Numbered from the stretch's first letter, positions 9,897 to 23,660 are shown. The stretch is DNA of 41,912 nucleotides from Allomyces macrogynus ATCC 38327 (GCA_000151295.1 GG745344.1:1046381-1088292); one strand, 5' to 3'. The notes: a model not told the origin generated them from the letters alone. Translations and numbers: made by a program.

Positions 9897-10690
9897 GGTG
9901 GGGGTGGTGGGGGTGGTGGTGATGGCTCCAGGAGAGGGCCGGGGGCCTCGACAAAAATGCGCCGGCGGCAGTTGCTGCTGACCAGGACTTGTCGAGGACG
10001 AGGACGAGACAATGGAGTGTCGGCGACGAGCCCACGTCAGCCTGCGCACATTTTGGTTGGGCATCAACAAACGCGACCCAAACGCGTCGTCGGCAAAGCT
10101 GACCAAAGTCGCACGTGCATCCCCGCAACAACAGACGAAAAGAAAGCATCACCATCATCCTGATGCCTTTCGCCCGTGCTCATTCCACTCGCAATGGTCC
10201 AAGGACGACGACAATTGCTCATGAACGAAGGGACAAACTAGAATGCATTTGCATGGATTCCGACACGAACCAACAATACAGCGGTAGCAGCAAAAATGGC
10301 AAATGCGGCAGCAACGCAAGCAATGGGCAGCGGGCAGGAGAGCAATGGATCGATGGAGGGGGTGGTGAGAATGGATGAGGACAAACACTTAGATCAACGG
10401 AAACTGAAAAACGAGAATGGTTGGCGGGCAAAAATGACGGTTCGATGAAAATGAGGGAAGAATGCGGCTCGCCCAGCGCGAGCGACCGACGAGAATGGAT
10501 GAGAGGGGAGAGGAGAGAAGGAGGCAATCAACACTTGTCCGTCATGGTTGCGCGAGCGGTGAGGACTTAAGGAGCGTTGCACCATTACTGGGCCTGCATG
10601 TCACGACGCAACGAGAGCCGCGAGCGTCGCGGTCGCGTTGAGCCCGTGAAGAACGCCTTGAATGCTCGAGCGAGATCAACGATCCGCAGC
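9897..10690. other. Intergenic stretch upstream of the coiled-coil gene
   Basis: About 800 bases between the start of the minus-strand gene at 9896 and the 3' end of the GH16 gene. It should contain the promoter of the former and the 3' UTR of the latter. I see no coding signal or RNA gene. Confidence 0.45.
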
Positions 10691-11975
10691 TTAGAACAGG
10701 GCAGCAACAGCCGCGACAATCGGTACCGAGACGGCCATGATCGAGGCAATCACCGACGTGGTCCCATTGTCGCCACCGTCCTTCGGGTTCTTTGACGACG
10801 ACGACCCACCGGCCGACTCGTCCGTGGTGGTCCCCGACGAGGTGCCCTTGATCGTCGACTTGGGCGCGTTATTGGCGCCCGACGCCGACGTCGGCGGCAC
10901 GATCGTGGGCTTGAACTCCTTGGTGTCGCGCGAGTCCTCGGTCGCGCACTTGACCTCGACCCAATCAATGTACATCTTCTTAACGTCGCCGCGCTTTGAC
11001 GCGTCGTTGCACCACTCGGTGGGGCCGAGCGCCCACTTGGTCGTGCCGGGCGGCTGGTTGCAGCCGCCGTCCCAGACCGAGAAGTAGACGCGCGCAATTG
11101 CCGTCGGGAACTCGTTCTTGACGTCGGCAGGCGTCATGGTGCGGATCGTGTTGCCGTCGACCTGCCACTTGATGCGTTCCGGCGACCAGTCGACCGTGTA
11201 GACGTGGTACTCGTTGGTCGTCGTCTGGCCCGCCGGGAGCAGGTACTGCTTGCCGCGCGTATAGTCAATGTTGCCGTTCCAGTACGAGTTGGTCTGCACC
11301 TCGGTCGCGTTGGCGCCAATAAACTCCCAGTCGATCTCGTCGCCAATCTTGTCTGAGATATCCGTCTTGGTAATGAACGACGAGACGACACCGGCGCCCG
11401 ACGCCGTCTTGATCCGCGCCGAGACGACACCGTACTGCATCCAGCGCACCGACGGGATCGTTGCGCCCTGGCCGCGGCCGAGCTTGTCGTTCCACTTGAG
11501 CGACAGCACCAGATTGCCGTTCTCGACCTCGGCGTAGTCGGCACCTGGGAATTCGCGCCAGAAATGCGCGGCATCGGGGTCGCCCGTGTAGTTGTACTTG
11601 TCGATCAAGGACGCCGGCGAGTTGAAGTCTTCGCGGAACGACTTGCACATCGGCCGCGGCGTGCACATCTTGTTATAGGACGAGTCCTTGTCACAGCCCT
11701 CGGATTCCATGCAGCCCCACGCCTGGTTCGCACAGAAGGCTAGCGGAACGGAAAGACGGCGGCAAAGAGTGAGCAAACATAATCAGGACGCGGTAGAAAT
11801 CGCTTGCTGGTGCGGGCAAGTGCGTACCGCCGTTGGCCGACGGCACACAGCACGGCGACCACTTGTCGCACGCCTTGGAGCAGAGACCGGCCTCGGCCGC
11901 GGGCGTCATGGCCGCGAGCACCAGGACGGTAGCCACAGCGACCACGGCGGCCAGCGATAGCGACGGCGCGCGCAT
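10691..11975 (-). CDS. GH16 cell-wall transglycosylase, CRH-like, GPI-anchored
   Basis: Two exons, 11975-11828 and 11739-10691, joined in phase 1 across an 88-nt GT-AG intron, give 398 residues. Residues 1-29 are a signal peptide. A Cys-rich segment (about 32-81, including SPCCVPSANG) resembles the N-terminus of fungal CRH proteins. The GH16 domain follows, and its active-site motif DEIDWEFIG lies at residues 183-191, with E184 and E188 as presumed nucleophile and acid/base. Further family landmarks are the VYTVDWSPERIKW strand and the SVWDGG segment. A Ser/Thr/Gly-rich linker and a hydrophobic C-terminus suggest a GPI anchor. CRH enzymes link chitin to beta-glucan at the cell surface, and that is the likely role here. 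A plain beta-glucanase is the main alternative. Confidence 0.87.
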
Positions 11976-13153
11976 GGTGGTAGTTGCAGGTTGGGAGTTG
12001 ATCACGCAGGAACAGGCCAGACGGGTTCGGTCGGTCTGGGTATCGACGCTGCGCAAATCGTTGGGTGGTTGGTGGATTGGTTGAGGAGAAGGCGACGGGA
12101 TCGTGGGGGGCCGCGACTTATAAACGAGCGTGTAGCCAGTCGGTTGTCGCTCGGTTCATCGCCGTCCTTTCGGGTCGGCAAAGCGGGACCACAGAGTTCC
12201 GCAGCTGTGGAATGAGAGCAGTACCGCAGCGATCAGCGTGCAAAACGCTTGGATCATGGTCGAGAACGTTGGGTTTATTGCAAAGGAACAGGCCGTTGGC
12301 GGTCGGGCGCAAGTTTGGTGCACAGCTTCACCGTTCTTGCCGCAACCAGGCGGTTGCTGGCTTCAGACCTCGGCGGTGAGCCGCTTCCCGCAAACTTAAA
12401 CCCCTGCCTTTGCATCCGTCAAGGGATCAACCGGCGTGACGCACCTTCATCTCATTTGCGCTTCCTGGAGCCCATGTACGAACAGCTCCATCAGGCCGCG
12501 CGACGCGCGCGGCGAGGAGGGCGACGGGGCCTTGGTATGAGAAGGGACGCGAAACGACGCGCGAGACGATGCGAAACGATACGGATTCTGCGAGCGCGAC
12601 CATCGTGACGCCGAGTCAGTCAAAGACGGCTCAGCATCTAGCGAGGGCCGATGGACCGGCCCTCGCCTGCGCCGGTACGCGCGACTCATTCGAGGGCCAA
12701 GCACCGAGAGGAGAGGGATTTAGCAAGCGGTCAAGCAGCTTGTAGTCACTTCAACCGACGGGTGCATCATGCCAAGGCCCCAAGTCCGACGCGCGCGTGG
12801 TGACGGTGGCCCCCAGTTTCTCGACGATGCAGCCGCAACTGCTCTGCCGACCGCGCCGGAGCCCGTCTCGGCGTCAGGGCGAATGAATGCGCGGATGCAG
12901 TGTGATCTCGAGAGCCCTGTCCACCACCGCCAAGCACGCGCCCGCGAGCCCGACACGATGGAGGGAAAATGACGACGCCGCCAATGACACGCACAGTGCG
13001 CAACCTGCACCAAAACCTCTGCTCTATGTACAAACACCGACGCCACGTCGCGATCGCGTCCGTGCCGTGATCCACACGGCACGCCACACCCGTACTGCGG
13101 CCCACCCATCCGTGCCTCGGCGTCCGCGCACCTCCTAGCGCGGCTAACATGAC
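11976..13153. other. Intergenic stretch between GH16 and MND1
   Basis: About 1.2 kb that holds the GH16 promoter on its left and the 3' flank of MND1 on its right. Several Arg-rich open frames exist on both strands. Their composition is that of antisense or random GC-rich sequence, and I call none. Confidence 0.45.
12118..12126 (-). promoter_or_regulatory. TATA-like box upstream of the GH16 gene
   Basis: On the minus strand the sequence reads TTTATAAG, about 145 bases upstream of the GH16 start codon. It stands out in an otherwise GC-rich region and is correctly oriented. No transcript data support it. Confidence 0.35.
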
Positions 13154-14176
13154 TCACTCGAGATGGTCAAAGTCCTCCGAGATCTCAAACTGCTTGCGGA
13201 ACTCGGCCGGGTCAAGGTTGAAATTGTTGCTGCAGAAGGACTGCATCGTGAAGATGTTGTCGGTCCACCGGTTGGCTGCGTCGCGGCACACGTCGGCCTG
13301 CTGCAGCATCAACTTGTGCGATTCCGGATCTGAGTCGCGGTACTGGTCGAGCTCGGCCGTGAGCTGCGCTTCGCGCTGCTGCTCGTCGGCGAGTCGCGTC
13401 AGGAGGTCGGTGCGCTCGTCCTGGAGGGTGGTGCGCGTGGTGTTAGAGAGCAGAAGGACGGGGATTCCTGCGGGGGGCGGGGAGGGCGGACCGTTTCTTC
13501 GCGCACAGACCGTGCCGCGTCAAGGTCTTGCACGAGCGCGTCGTGCCGCGCCTGCAGTTGCTCGACTTCGGCCGTGAGGGCGTCGAGGCGCGTGCGTTTC
13601 TGAATGAATCCAAAGTGGGTGAGACACGGCACGCGCTGCAATGTCCTTGAGTGTGGCAAACATGAGACGCACCGCCTTGGCGGCCTGGCTCGGAAACGAC
13701 CAGTAGTAGTTGGACGAGCCGATCTTTTCGCACTGCACGAGACCATCGTCGACGAGCGCCTGGACCACGTCCTTGACCGACTGCGCGACTGCGGTGGTCG
13801 GGCAGGTGTAGGGTGAGACACTGGAGTCGAACGGGTGGTCGGCAGCGATGCACGCGCGCGTACCGACACCCTTGAGTTTGGGCGCGAGCTTCTCAATGTC
13901 CTTGAGCTGGTAGACGTCTTTCTGGAGGTAGGACGCGGCGGCTGTGCATGAGCATCTCGCGAGCATTCTCTCTCTCGCAGTCGACCCTCGAGTATGATGA
14001 CAATACCAACCGACTCGTGGAAAATCTCAAGCACGCGCTTGCGCTTATCCTCGGCTGAGACGCCCTTGGCCTGTTTATTGGATCCAAGACCGACGATTGC
14101 ACGAGCGCGTCAGCAATCATGACCCAACAGGTTGACCAACACTCGTGCTAGTCGGCGTGAAGTTGCTGCTGACCAT
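13154..14176 (-). CDS. MND1: Meiotic recombination protein Mnd1
   Basis: Mnd1 partners Hop2 and helps Rad51/Dmc1 pair homologous chromosomes in meiosis. Six exons fit: 14176-14174 (the ATG alone), 14070-14011, 13921-13864, 13788-13673, 13599-13492 and 13420-13154. The product is 203 residues, close to the usual length of about 205. Residues 1-20 read MAKGVSAEDKRKRVLEIFHE. The winged-helix region contains KDVYQLKDIEKLAPK, LVDDGLVQCEKIG and SNYYWSFPS. A coiled coil follows (RLDALTAEVEQLQARHDAL). The C-terminus keeps ANRWTDNIF and FEISEDFDHLE, both typical of the family. Every junction preserves frame. The first intron (14173-14071) begins with GTCAGC, which is a weak donor, so the first exon is the least certain part. 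The gene diverges from ATP2 across a 465-base spacer. Confidence 0.92.
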
Positions 14177-16496
<2,320 letters not shown>

Positions 16497-17280
16497 GCAT
16501 GCGCGTGACCTCGGTCGCGGCGTGGTCGCGCGTCGCTGCGGCGCCGCCGTGATTTTTTTTCCGGCCCGTAGCTGGAGGGCCGGGCGGTGAGGGCCGTGGG
16601 GACGTGGGTGCGCGGACGCGCCGGCGTCGTGCCGGTTTGGGAATACAGATTGAATTTCATTGGACTCCGTGTCTTGGTGTCTCTTGCTGCTGTGCCTGTT
16701 TTGTCAGCAGCAGCCGCAATCATGTCTGGTCGCGCCGTTGGTCGCGCTGCGTGCTGTCGCCAGCATGAGAATGAGATGTTCACCAAAAGCACCAGCGCCT
16801 GCAGGCGCGACTGTGGGCGTCGCATGAATCCTGTCGACGTCATCAAGGATATCCAAGTTGCTGAGCAGGCGGCGACCCACAAGCGCGTCGAGAGTCTTGC
16901 TTGTGCTGATTTGCCTTGGCGTTCATGTCCTGCGTGATCAGCACGATGAAGAATGGAGCGCGAAGTCATTGTTTGAGTCTGGCGTTTCTCCCTGATGTGA
17001 CGCTTCAAGCAACCTCTTAACATTCAACAACGACCAAAACGACGGCAATACCCATGATCACGGCCGCCCTCTAACTCTCCAACCTGCTCATTGACATGCA
17101 TGGTTGCTGTGAGTGACATGCTCAAGTGTCATGTAACTGATTGTGACAGTGCAGGAGAAGTTGACAGCCACGCATTTTGTTGTGCCAATGCCAGGATCAC
17201 GACTTTGTAATCCACCACAATGCTGACTTTGTGCGCACACATTCCACTTACAGTTGTTTGATCTGGCCAGCAACCAGACT
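16497..17280. other. ATP2 3' flank, no gene recognised
   Basis: Includes a T-run at about 16552-16560 soon after the ATP2 stop. Base composition changes from CpG-rich to CpG-poor near 16.95 kb. I see no supportable coding sequence. Confidence 0.45.
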
Positions 17281-18720
17281 GATGGCCTCAAGTGGGTCCC
17301 ATTTGTGATGCCTGTTCTCCAGACACTCCACATTATGGCGCCTTATCTGCACGTCTTTTTCTGTGACATCGTCTACCTGTGCACCAGAACTCTGTGCTGG
17401 CTGACATTTTAACTCATGTATGAGTCATGTGCTGAAGCCCAGGACTTGCCCTTCCTCCAGAATGTGCCAGAAGTTTGGCATGAGCTGTGTTCCCTTGATC
17501 TCTTGCTTGGCAGACTTGATTTTCTCTTGCATGGCACCACGTCCATTTATGGCAATCCATTGCCCTTGGTCAAAACAATGTGGGTCTGGCAGACTGAGTT
17601 TGAAAGTCACCCAGTGCTGATGTCTCCTCTGCCCATAATACCTCAACTGAAGCATGTTTGGTTACTCGTCTTTTACCTTCTGCGCCCTACAATACACAAG
17701 GCGCTCACCAATTCAGCTCCATGGCTGAAGAAGCTGATGCTGACCAAGTGCCCCATTGATCCTGCTGACTCTCTTGCCCCAATTATGTTCCCTTATCTCG
17801 AGTTGATTGTGATTGGGGAGATGTGACCCATGGCTGGGCACATCAAGTTGATCCATGCACCTCACTTGCATTCTGGCATGCTGATTGCCAACAATGCTGA
17901 AAGGCTCTTGCAGATTCTGCTGTAGCCAGCAGTTGCATCACTGCACATCAATACCTGGGAGCCAGTGTGGGTGTGCATGTTGCTGCACCTTCCTGATGAA
18001 CTGCTGCTAGACTTGGTCCTTCAGCTGAGCACAGCGACCATTGATGAACTCCTGCAGCATGCAACCTTGGAACTGAATGCACATATTGCATGGATGGGAA
18101 GCAAGCTACCCATGCTCTCATGAGCAACCAGGATTGCAGCCATGGGGTCTGTCATTACAGGATTTGCTCAGAAGCCTGGCACGCTGCTGTGCATCATGGA
18201 TGTTGAATGCCTCAACCTATGCATGTGCAGGGACAACCATATCCTGGCTGAGCTTCCTGCACAGTGGTTGCTCCAGTGACTCATTGTGCCCACTGTGCAC
18301 CTGCACATGCAGGTTGTGTGCATGTTGTTGCTCACTCACACTGAGCTCGAAGATGTGGTTTTGCCAGATGAGAGTGCGCCCATCAATGTGCTCATGCTCG
18401 AGTATGACCAGTGGTGGTGCCATGGGCCATGGCAAGTGGCTATTGCTGCCATGCCTGCTAACCTGTTTGTGACCAGGAAACTGGTGGTCAAGGTTGAGCA
18501 GGTGGTGGACATTATACTTGCAGTCAAGGAGATTGTGCCCACGGACATGGCAGTGGCAAAGCCTGAGGGTTTTGTGAGGTGGCGGGGTGCAATGTCTGTG
18601 GAAGTGGTTGCGCCCAAAAGTGTGTTGCAGACACTAGTGACAGTCCTGACCATGGCGCTGTGCCAGTCAGGGCTGGACAAGTACATTTTGTTATGCAAGG
18701 TGATGCAACAGGCAAATTGA
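17281..18720 (+). pseudogene. F-box/LRR-like family copy, heavily decayed and CpG-poor
   Basis: Family landmarks appear in order but in different frames and with stop codons. FVMPVLQTLHIM is near 17310. A repeat-like stretch up to LELIVIGEM ends near 17825. VASLHINTWEPV is near 17940, and a segment matching the LDALPNLAxLxLP block (ATIDELLQHATLELN) is near 18040. The C-terminal module is still readable in one frame (TRKLVVKVEQVVDII, then FVRWRGAMSVEVVAP and LQTLVTVL). The F-box part is not visible. CpG is almost absent here: I count five in 17401-18000. TpG and CpA are abundant, as expected if methylated cytosines were lost by deamination. Confidence 0.6.
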
Positions 18721-18940
18721 TGGCCACAGCAGTGGGTTTTATTGTTGGCGCTTGTGATGCTTCATTGGTGGTGGGACTTGTGATTGTGGAAAACAATATG
18801 ATGCACAGTTGTCGTTAAAGTTGGAATGAGAAGTGGAGCAGTTGACGCCAGAGCGGGTACAGCTTCGTTTGCCCAGCGCATCATTGGTAGAGGCAGTTTT
18901 TTTCTGAAACAATACTGTTGCACCGCATCCTCCTCCTATG

Positions 18941-19106
18941 AGGCGCAGATTCGACCATTCCGACCAATGCATTTTGCAATTTTGAAAAACAGCCTTCCAC
19001 TGCCCTTCACAGGTGGTCACAACGTTGTGGCCTGCATGACAAATATCACTTCATTCACTGAATGTGTGGAAAGTGACTGTGAAGCAATTTGGAATAACAT
19101 ATCACG
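18941..19106 (-). repeat. Left inverted-repeat arm
   Basis: The reverse complement of this segment aligns over its whole length with 20043-20211. The arms share the stretches ATTTGTCATGCAGG and CAAAATTGCA, among others. Confidence 0.7.
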
Positions 19107-20042
19107 CTGAATGCCATTCTGGTTGTCATGATGTGCATGGTTGCCAGGCTCAGGATCAAGGTCAACATGTTGCAGGGGCAATTGTAAACCACCAGTAACA
19201 TAACTCTGCTCCATTGACAAATGATAACACTGTGAAGAAACACATCCGTGGCACTCCTGGTTGTTCCCTGCAGCAATCCTCACCAGCACCCGGCGCTGAG
19301 ACCCACTGGTGCTGGTAAGAGCTTGACAGCATGCACACAGCAGCAGCAATGTTGAAACTATCTCCCTGGTCGTCAACTACTACAGCTGGGAACAGCGTGC
19401 CCTTCCTCACGCTTGCTGTCATGTAGCGCAGCAAAACTCTTGGCATTAGCACCATGCATATCCAGTGCCAGAGCCACCACAAAGTTGCACCACGCATGCT
19501 GCTCCAGACAGTGGTGTTCAGTGCAGCAGCAAGCGCATTGTGCCCAAGCACCAAGGCCTACACCGACCATAGTCAATGGCAACAACCTCGACAACCGTCC
19601 ATATATTGTTGACCCATAAGGCAGATTGCGAGAGCGATTTCTGTTGTAGTGACGCGCAAATATGACCCCAAATTGCGAAAAAGCATTGCTGAAGCAGCTG
19701 CGTGCACGCTGTCTTTGTTGCACTTGACAGTGGATCTGTGCTTCATCAATTTCGTGTCCGTGCGAATCGTGCAACAATCCACCAGACTTCGGGCTGCCAT
19801 CAGATGATGAGGAAACGGCCCTGTTGCTGGGCGCATGTCCTGCTCTCCATTTCAGAGTATGAAATGCTGGCGTGCTGACAGTTCATTGCGAATGATGTCA
19901 GAGGGCGTCAATGAAGTGGGCAGTACCATTTTGCAAACATTCGTGAAGACTATCCCCATCACCGTTGTTGCATGGCCCGGGCTGTGCACCTAGTGGCGCC
20001 TTTGCCGTCATGGTGGTGAGCAGTCAAGCACAGCCTCTTAGG

Positions 20043-20211
20043 ATGATATATTATACTAAATTGCTGCATGGTCACATTCCATGCATTCAGTGAACAAAGT
20101 GACATTTGTCATGCAGGCTGCAACGTTGAGACTGGCAGTGAAGGGCAGTGGAAGGCTGTTCTTCAAAATTGCATAATGCATTGGCCGGACTGGTCATTCT
20201 GCGCCTTGTAC
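20043..20211 (+). repeat. Right inverted-repeat arm
   Basis: Partner of the arm at 18941-19106. The alignment has mostly substitutions and few gaps, and ends at TCTGCGCCT. Confidence 0.7.
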
Positions 20212-20427
20212 TTCTCCTCCTCTTGGTGTCAATCTCTCCTCCACTCGCAAAGACCCAAACTTTGGTTCGACATCCTCACCTCAAAGGACAGGAATTAAAT
20301 TGAGAACAAAACGATGGTAATCGTGATAACGAATAAATGTCATGTGCAGGATCAAACGGAATCATCAGACTCCACCATGGTCACTTGTGTGTCTTCAATA
20401 TTATCAAATTCTTGCTCAAGTTGCTGC

Positions 20428-22018
20428 TCAAACCTGGTGCCTTCCACCAGCTGCACCAATGACGACGAAGGATATACGACCAACACCATCCTCGTGCTCA
20501 ACTTCCCCATCCAGCAACTCATGCTTGCCCCCATCCAAGATTTTGCCCTTGTCCGAGAATTCGCCCTTGTCCGCGAAATCGTCCTCATCCGTGAAACCGT
20601 CCTTGTCTGAGAAATCGTCATCATCCTCAAACGAGAGCTCCAAATCATCCTCATCCATGGCACTCATGGACCCATCATCCTCTTTCACGCCAGAACTGGA
20701 CTCCTCACTCAATCCCCCGCGCAGTTCAAACCCGTCAAGGCTGGTCTTCTCGATGTTGTCGCCATTCGATCCCATTCCCTGGGCCACGTCAAGTTCCTTC
20801 TTCGAGCCGTCATGATTGTTCTTGCATGGTGCCAACCAAACCCATTTTGCAAACACAGTGATATGCCACACAGTGCTGCCAACATTGGTCAGACGTTTGA
20901 CGTGCACCTGGACCTTCATTGAACTCACTTCACAACTGCGATGCCATTTCATGCTTGGGATCGTGTCCCAAAACAGGCAGCAGTCCTCATAGTAGTCAAC
21001 GTCGAGAACGTGTGCTGAACTGACAACAAATGTGATGCCAAGATGAGTGGCATGCTCAAGTTGAGAGACAACGCCAGCAAAGGCAGTGAAACAGCATGGT
21101 GGGGCGCAGAAAGCGTTTGCAAACTGGCCTGTGGAAAGGGCGGAACCATTGCCAACGAGGTGGGTGCCACTGGATCCAGGAGAATTGCGAGATTGGTCAA
21201 ACGTGGCAACGCATTAAGTTCCAAAGCGGACATGGCTGCTGGGGTTGCTGTCATATTTGTGATGTTCGGGAATCGTGGTGCCTGGTCGACCCACTCGACA
21301 GCGTACATTGGCAGACGCAGTTTCACACACACGAGGTTTGGCAGAGCATCAATGGCATTCCCATCGAGGAAAAACGGATTGTCTCCACCATTCGACAAGA
21401 TCTACAAATCTTTGAGCTCTGGCCATGCACCAGCAGTGGCCATCTGATCGGCATTGTTTCACCATAGTTATCACCACGCAATTCAAACTAGCGCAGTGCA
21501 GGAAGAACCTGCATTGGGTTAACTCCACTCCAATTGATCACAAACCAGAACAGGTTGAGGGCCAGTGGGGTCAATTTCAACTTGTGCAAGACTGGGAAAG
21601 CGAAAGACATCTGGTCTGCAACTGTCGTCACGCTGCTCATGGAGGGCGAGGTTGTCACCAATTCAGCATGAATGCTCAGGCATTTCAGATTTGCAGATAC
21701 TCGCCCAAGTGCCCGGATGGAATCGGCATCGATCAACTGGGAACTGAGAGTCAAACTGCTCAACAATGGCATTGACAAAAGCGGGAGCATGGCCAGCATG
21801 TCACTGTGCGTCAGGTCGAGCTCGGTCAAGAATGGGAAGGTCAACAGAGGTTCGAACGTTTCGTTTGATGCATCTGCAAAATGCACAGCCAATGATTTCA
21901 AGACTGGTGCCAATGAAACCACTGCCAGTTGCAGTGCATGGGCAGTTAAAGGCAGCTTGATGCACAGATGACGTAGATTCGTCAATTCGGCAGCAAGTCG
22001 AGCAAGCAAAGAGGTCAC
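20428..22018 (-). pseudogene. LRR-like family copy with acidic tail, disrupted
   Basis: Minus-strand remnant of the same LRR-like family. From 22018 downward it reads repeat-like sequence (LTELDLTHSDMLAMLPLLS and similar) to a stop at 21488. It then resumes near 21440 with AWPELKDL, an in-frame TAG, and the landmark NAIDALPNLVCVKLRLP, followed by FPNITNMTATPAAMSALELN. This frame stops at 20949 and overlaps by four bases (ATGA) a third frame that carries the end of the module (VAxxKVQVHVKRL-like sequence, then FAKWVWLAP). Unlike the other copies, it ends in a highly acidic tail of Asp/Glu with repeated FSDK/FADK units. No F-box is visible upstream. Read-through by programmed frameshifting is conceivable, but the internal TAG argues for a pseudogene. 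Confidence 0.6.
20539..20622 (-). repeat. Imperfect 18-bp repeats coding an acidic FxDK array
   Basis: On the minus strand an 18-base unit recurs about four to five times, encoding variants of DDFSDK, GFTDED, DFADKG and EFSDKG. It lies inside the acidic tail of the disrupted LRR-like copy. Confidence 0.6.
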
Positions 22019-22134
22019 CCAGTCTTCTGAATCAGTGGTCGCCCACGCGCTAGTTCCATGATCTTGCCTCCCACATTTCTGTAAGCTTCACCCAACGAAA
22101 ACATCTGAAGGGAGCTGTTGCTCGTGCTCGACAA

Positions 22135-23250
22135 GTGTCCAGTTTGACGCTGCACGATTGGCGAACTTGTCATGAGGATCTTTTGGGCATTGATGAGCAT
22201 GCAGTGCTCGAGGGCCTCCCATTCCTCTCCATGGACTGCTTGCTGCATCTCTTGCATGCGTGCTTCTACGTGAACTTGGATGCGGCCGTGCTCCACTTGT
22301 TTGCTGAGACCATTGTGCCAACTCTCGTGTCACTGGCGTTGCGAATCAATGAGTGGAACGAAGTTTTTGGGCCTGATCTGACGCTCCGTCCTTGCGTCTC
22401 AACGTGACTATGACCCACCAAGTTGATCTCGCCCCATTTGCCGTCTTGCCATCTGCACCATTATCACGGAAACTAACTATGACCATGCCCTCGTGCACCT
22501 GGAACTCGCCAGGGATTTGTGTCAGTTTCTGTTGTTGTGGGAGTTCTCTGCGCGCACCCCAGTTGAACGGCCGTGAGAATAATATCAGTTATGGACACGC
22601 TGTCTCCTGCTCTGACCAACCTTCCTCACTCGAAGTCGGTCGATGTGGCAACAAAAAAAGTCACTGCCGCGAAAATTATGCAATTAGCAGCCTCCCCCTT
22701 TCTCAATACTCTGCGCTCGGATTTCTCCACCTTTGAATGGGAAAGCGCACCTATCACATTCCCCATGCTCCAATCTTTGTCGCCCAAGGCTCCCTTGGCG
22801 CACGTCTTGCAACGGGTTTTGGCCGCCGTCAATCTTTCCATCTTGACGACACTGTTGGTGCACATTGATTCGCCATCACTCTGGCAACCACGAAGTGACT
22901 TGTCAAATGTCGTTTGGCCAGTATTGCTGCCATCACTTCAGGTTCCTAGCTGTCCATCCCACCACATTGTGATGCTGCGTGCAGCAGAACTTGATGCGCT
23001 TGCTTACTTGACCGCTCTGACGCTTCCAAAGTTGTCGAGTTGGTCGATGGTGGTGGTGCTGGACCATTGTTGACTTTCCTGACGCATCTCACCACATGCG
23101 AAAAGACACTCTCCACGTTTTCAGCATCAGCGCTCATGAACCTGTTCATGCTCAGCAGCACTATCATTGCAACGCTGCCTTTGGATTTCCTCATGCACTG
23201 CCTGACACTTCGAGAGCATCCTGCAACAGGAATATGGCTGGCTGGTCAGG
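22135..23250 (+). pseudogene. LRR-like family copy, plus strand, decayed
   Basis: A plus-strand remnant head-to-head with the minus-strand copy at 20428-22018. VPTLVSLALRINEWNEVFG near 22315 matches the ATLTxLSLxVxPxW block of the family. The frame at 22573-23073 carries LTTLLVHIDSPSLW and AAELDALAYLTALTLPKL, the equivalent of the LDALPNLAxLxLP landmark. The next family segment (FLTHLTTCEKTLSTFSASAL) is in a different frame from about 23065. Several stops and shifts interrupt it, and the F-box and C-terminal module are not seen. Confidence 0.5.
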
Positions 23251-23298
23251 CTCCCAGTCATGGAATCGCTCAAGGTCCAAATCCAAGTCGTGAAGCAT

Positions 23299-23660
23299 TT
23301 ACTGAGGTGTCAACGTTACCACAAAATAAGGATGCGCAAACAGGGCTCGAATCGAAAGTGCTTGAAGCTTGGGGGCCAATGGGAGGACGCAAATCGCTTG
23401 ATCAATCTGCAGGTCCGTGTTCCGATCCGCAGCCTTCATTGTCGCCTTAAACTGGTGAAGGCGAGGAAGGAGCATGGAAATGCCAAACACGTCATTCCAC
23501 CCGTCTTTCGCGGCCTGAACTTTCGGGATCACAAGAACCTCGAGTGACTCCAAGATCAGTGCCAAAATGGTGACAGTTTGGTCAAGGACTGCAGCATCAA
23601 GCTCAGTGTCGATGCGGACTTTGCAAAGAAATGGAGGCGTGCGACGGGCTGGTGCATCAG
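23299..23660 (-). pseudogene. LRR-like family fragment, minus strand
   Basis: Reading down from about 23660, KVRIDTELDAAVLD leads into LESLEVLVIPKVQAAKDGW, and then CVLPLAPKLQALSIRALF. These match the ATLTxLSLxVxPxW and LPxAPxxExLxxSL blocks in the middle of the intact copies. Only this central part is present. It may belong to the same rearranged cluster as the two neighbouring remnants. Confidence 0.5.

Larger units (their letters stand above)
18941..20211. mobile_element. Possible decayed transposon with long terminal inverted repeats
   Basis: Two arms of about 165 bases, at 18941-19106 and 20043-20211, are inverted copies of each other at roughly 80% identity by eye. The best core is the shared GAAGGGCAGTGGAAGGCTGTT. 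Similarity ends sharply at the outer TCTGCGCCT on both sides. About 0.9 kb lies between the arms. On the minus strand the interior contains ARSCFSNAFSQF near 19700, which faintly resembles the NAF region at the C-terminus of PIF/Harbinger-type DDE transposases. There is no intact frame. I cannot identify target-site duplications, so an inverted duplication not made by a transposon remains possible. Confidence 0.4.

Noticed and set aside
12249..13157. Arg-rich open frames between GH16 and MND1
   Set aside because: There is no conserved motif, the frames overlap on both strands, and the composition is typical of non-coding GC-rich DNA.
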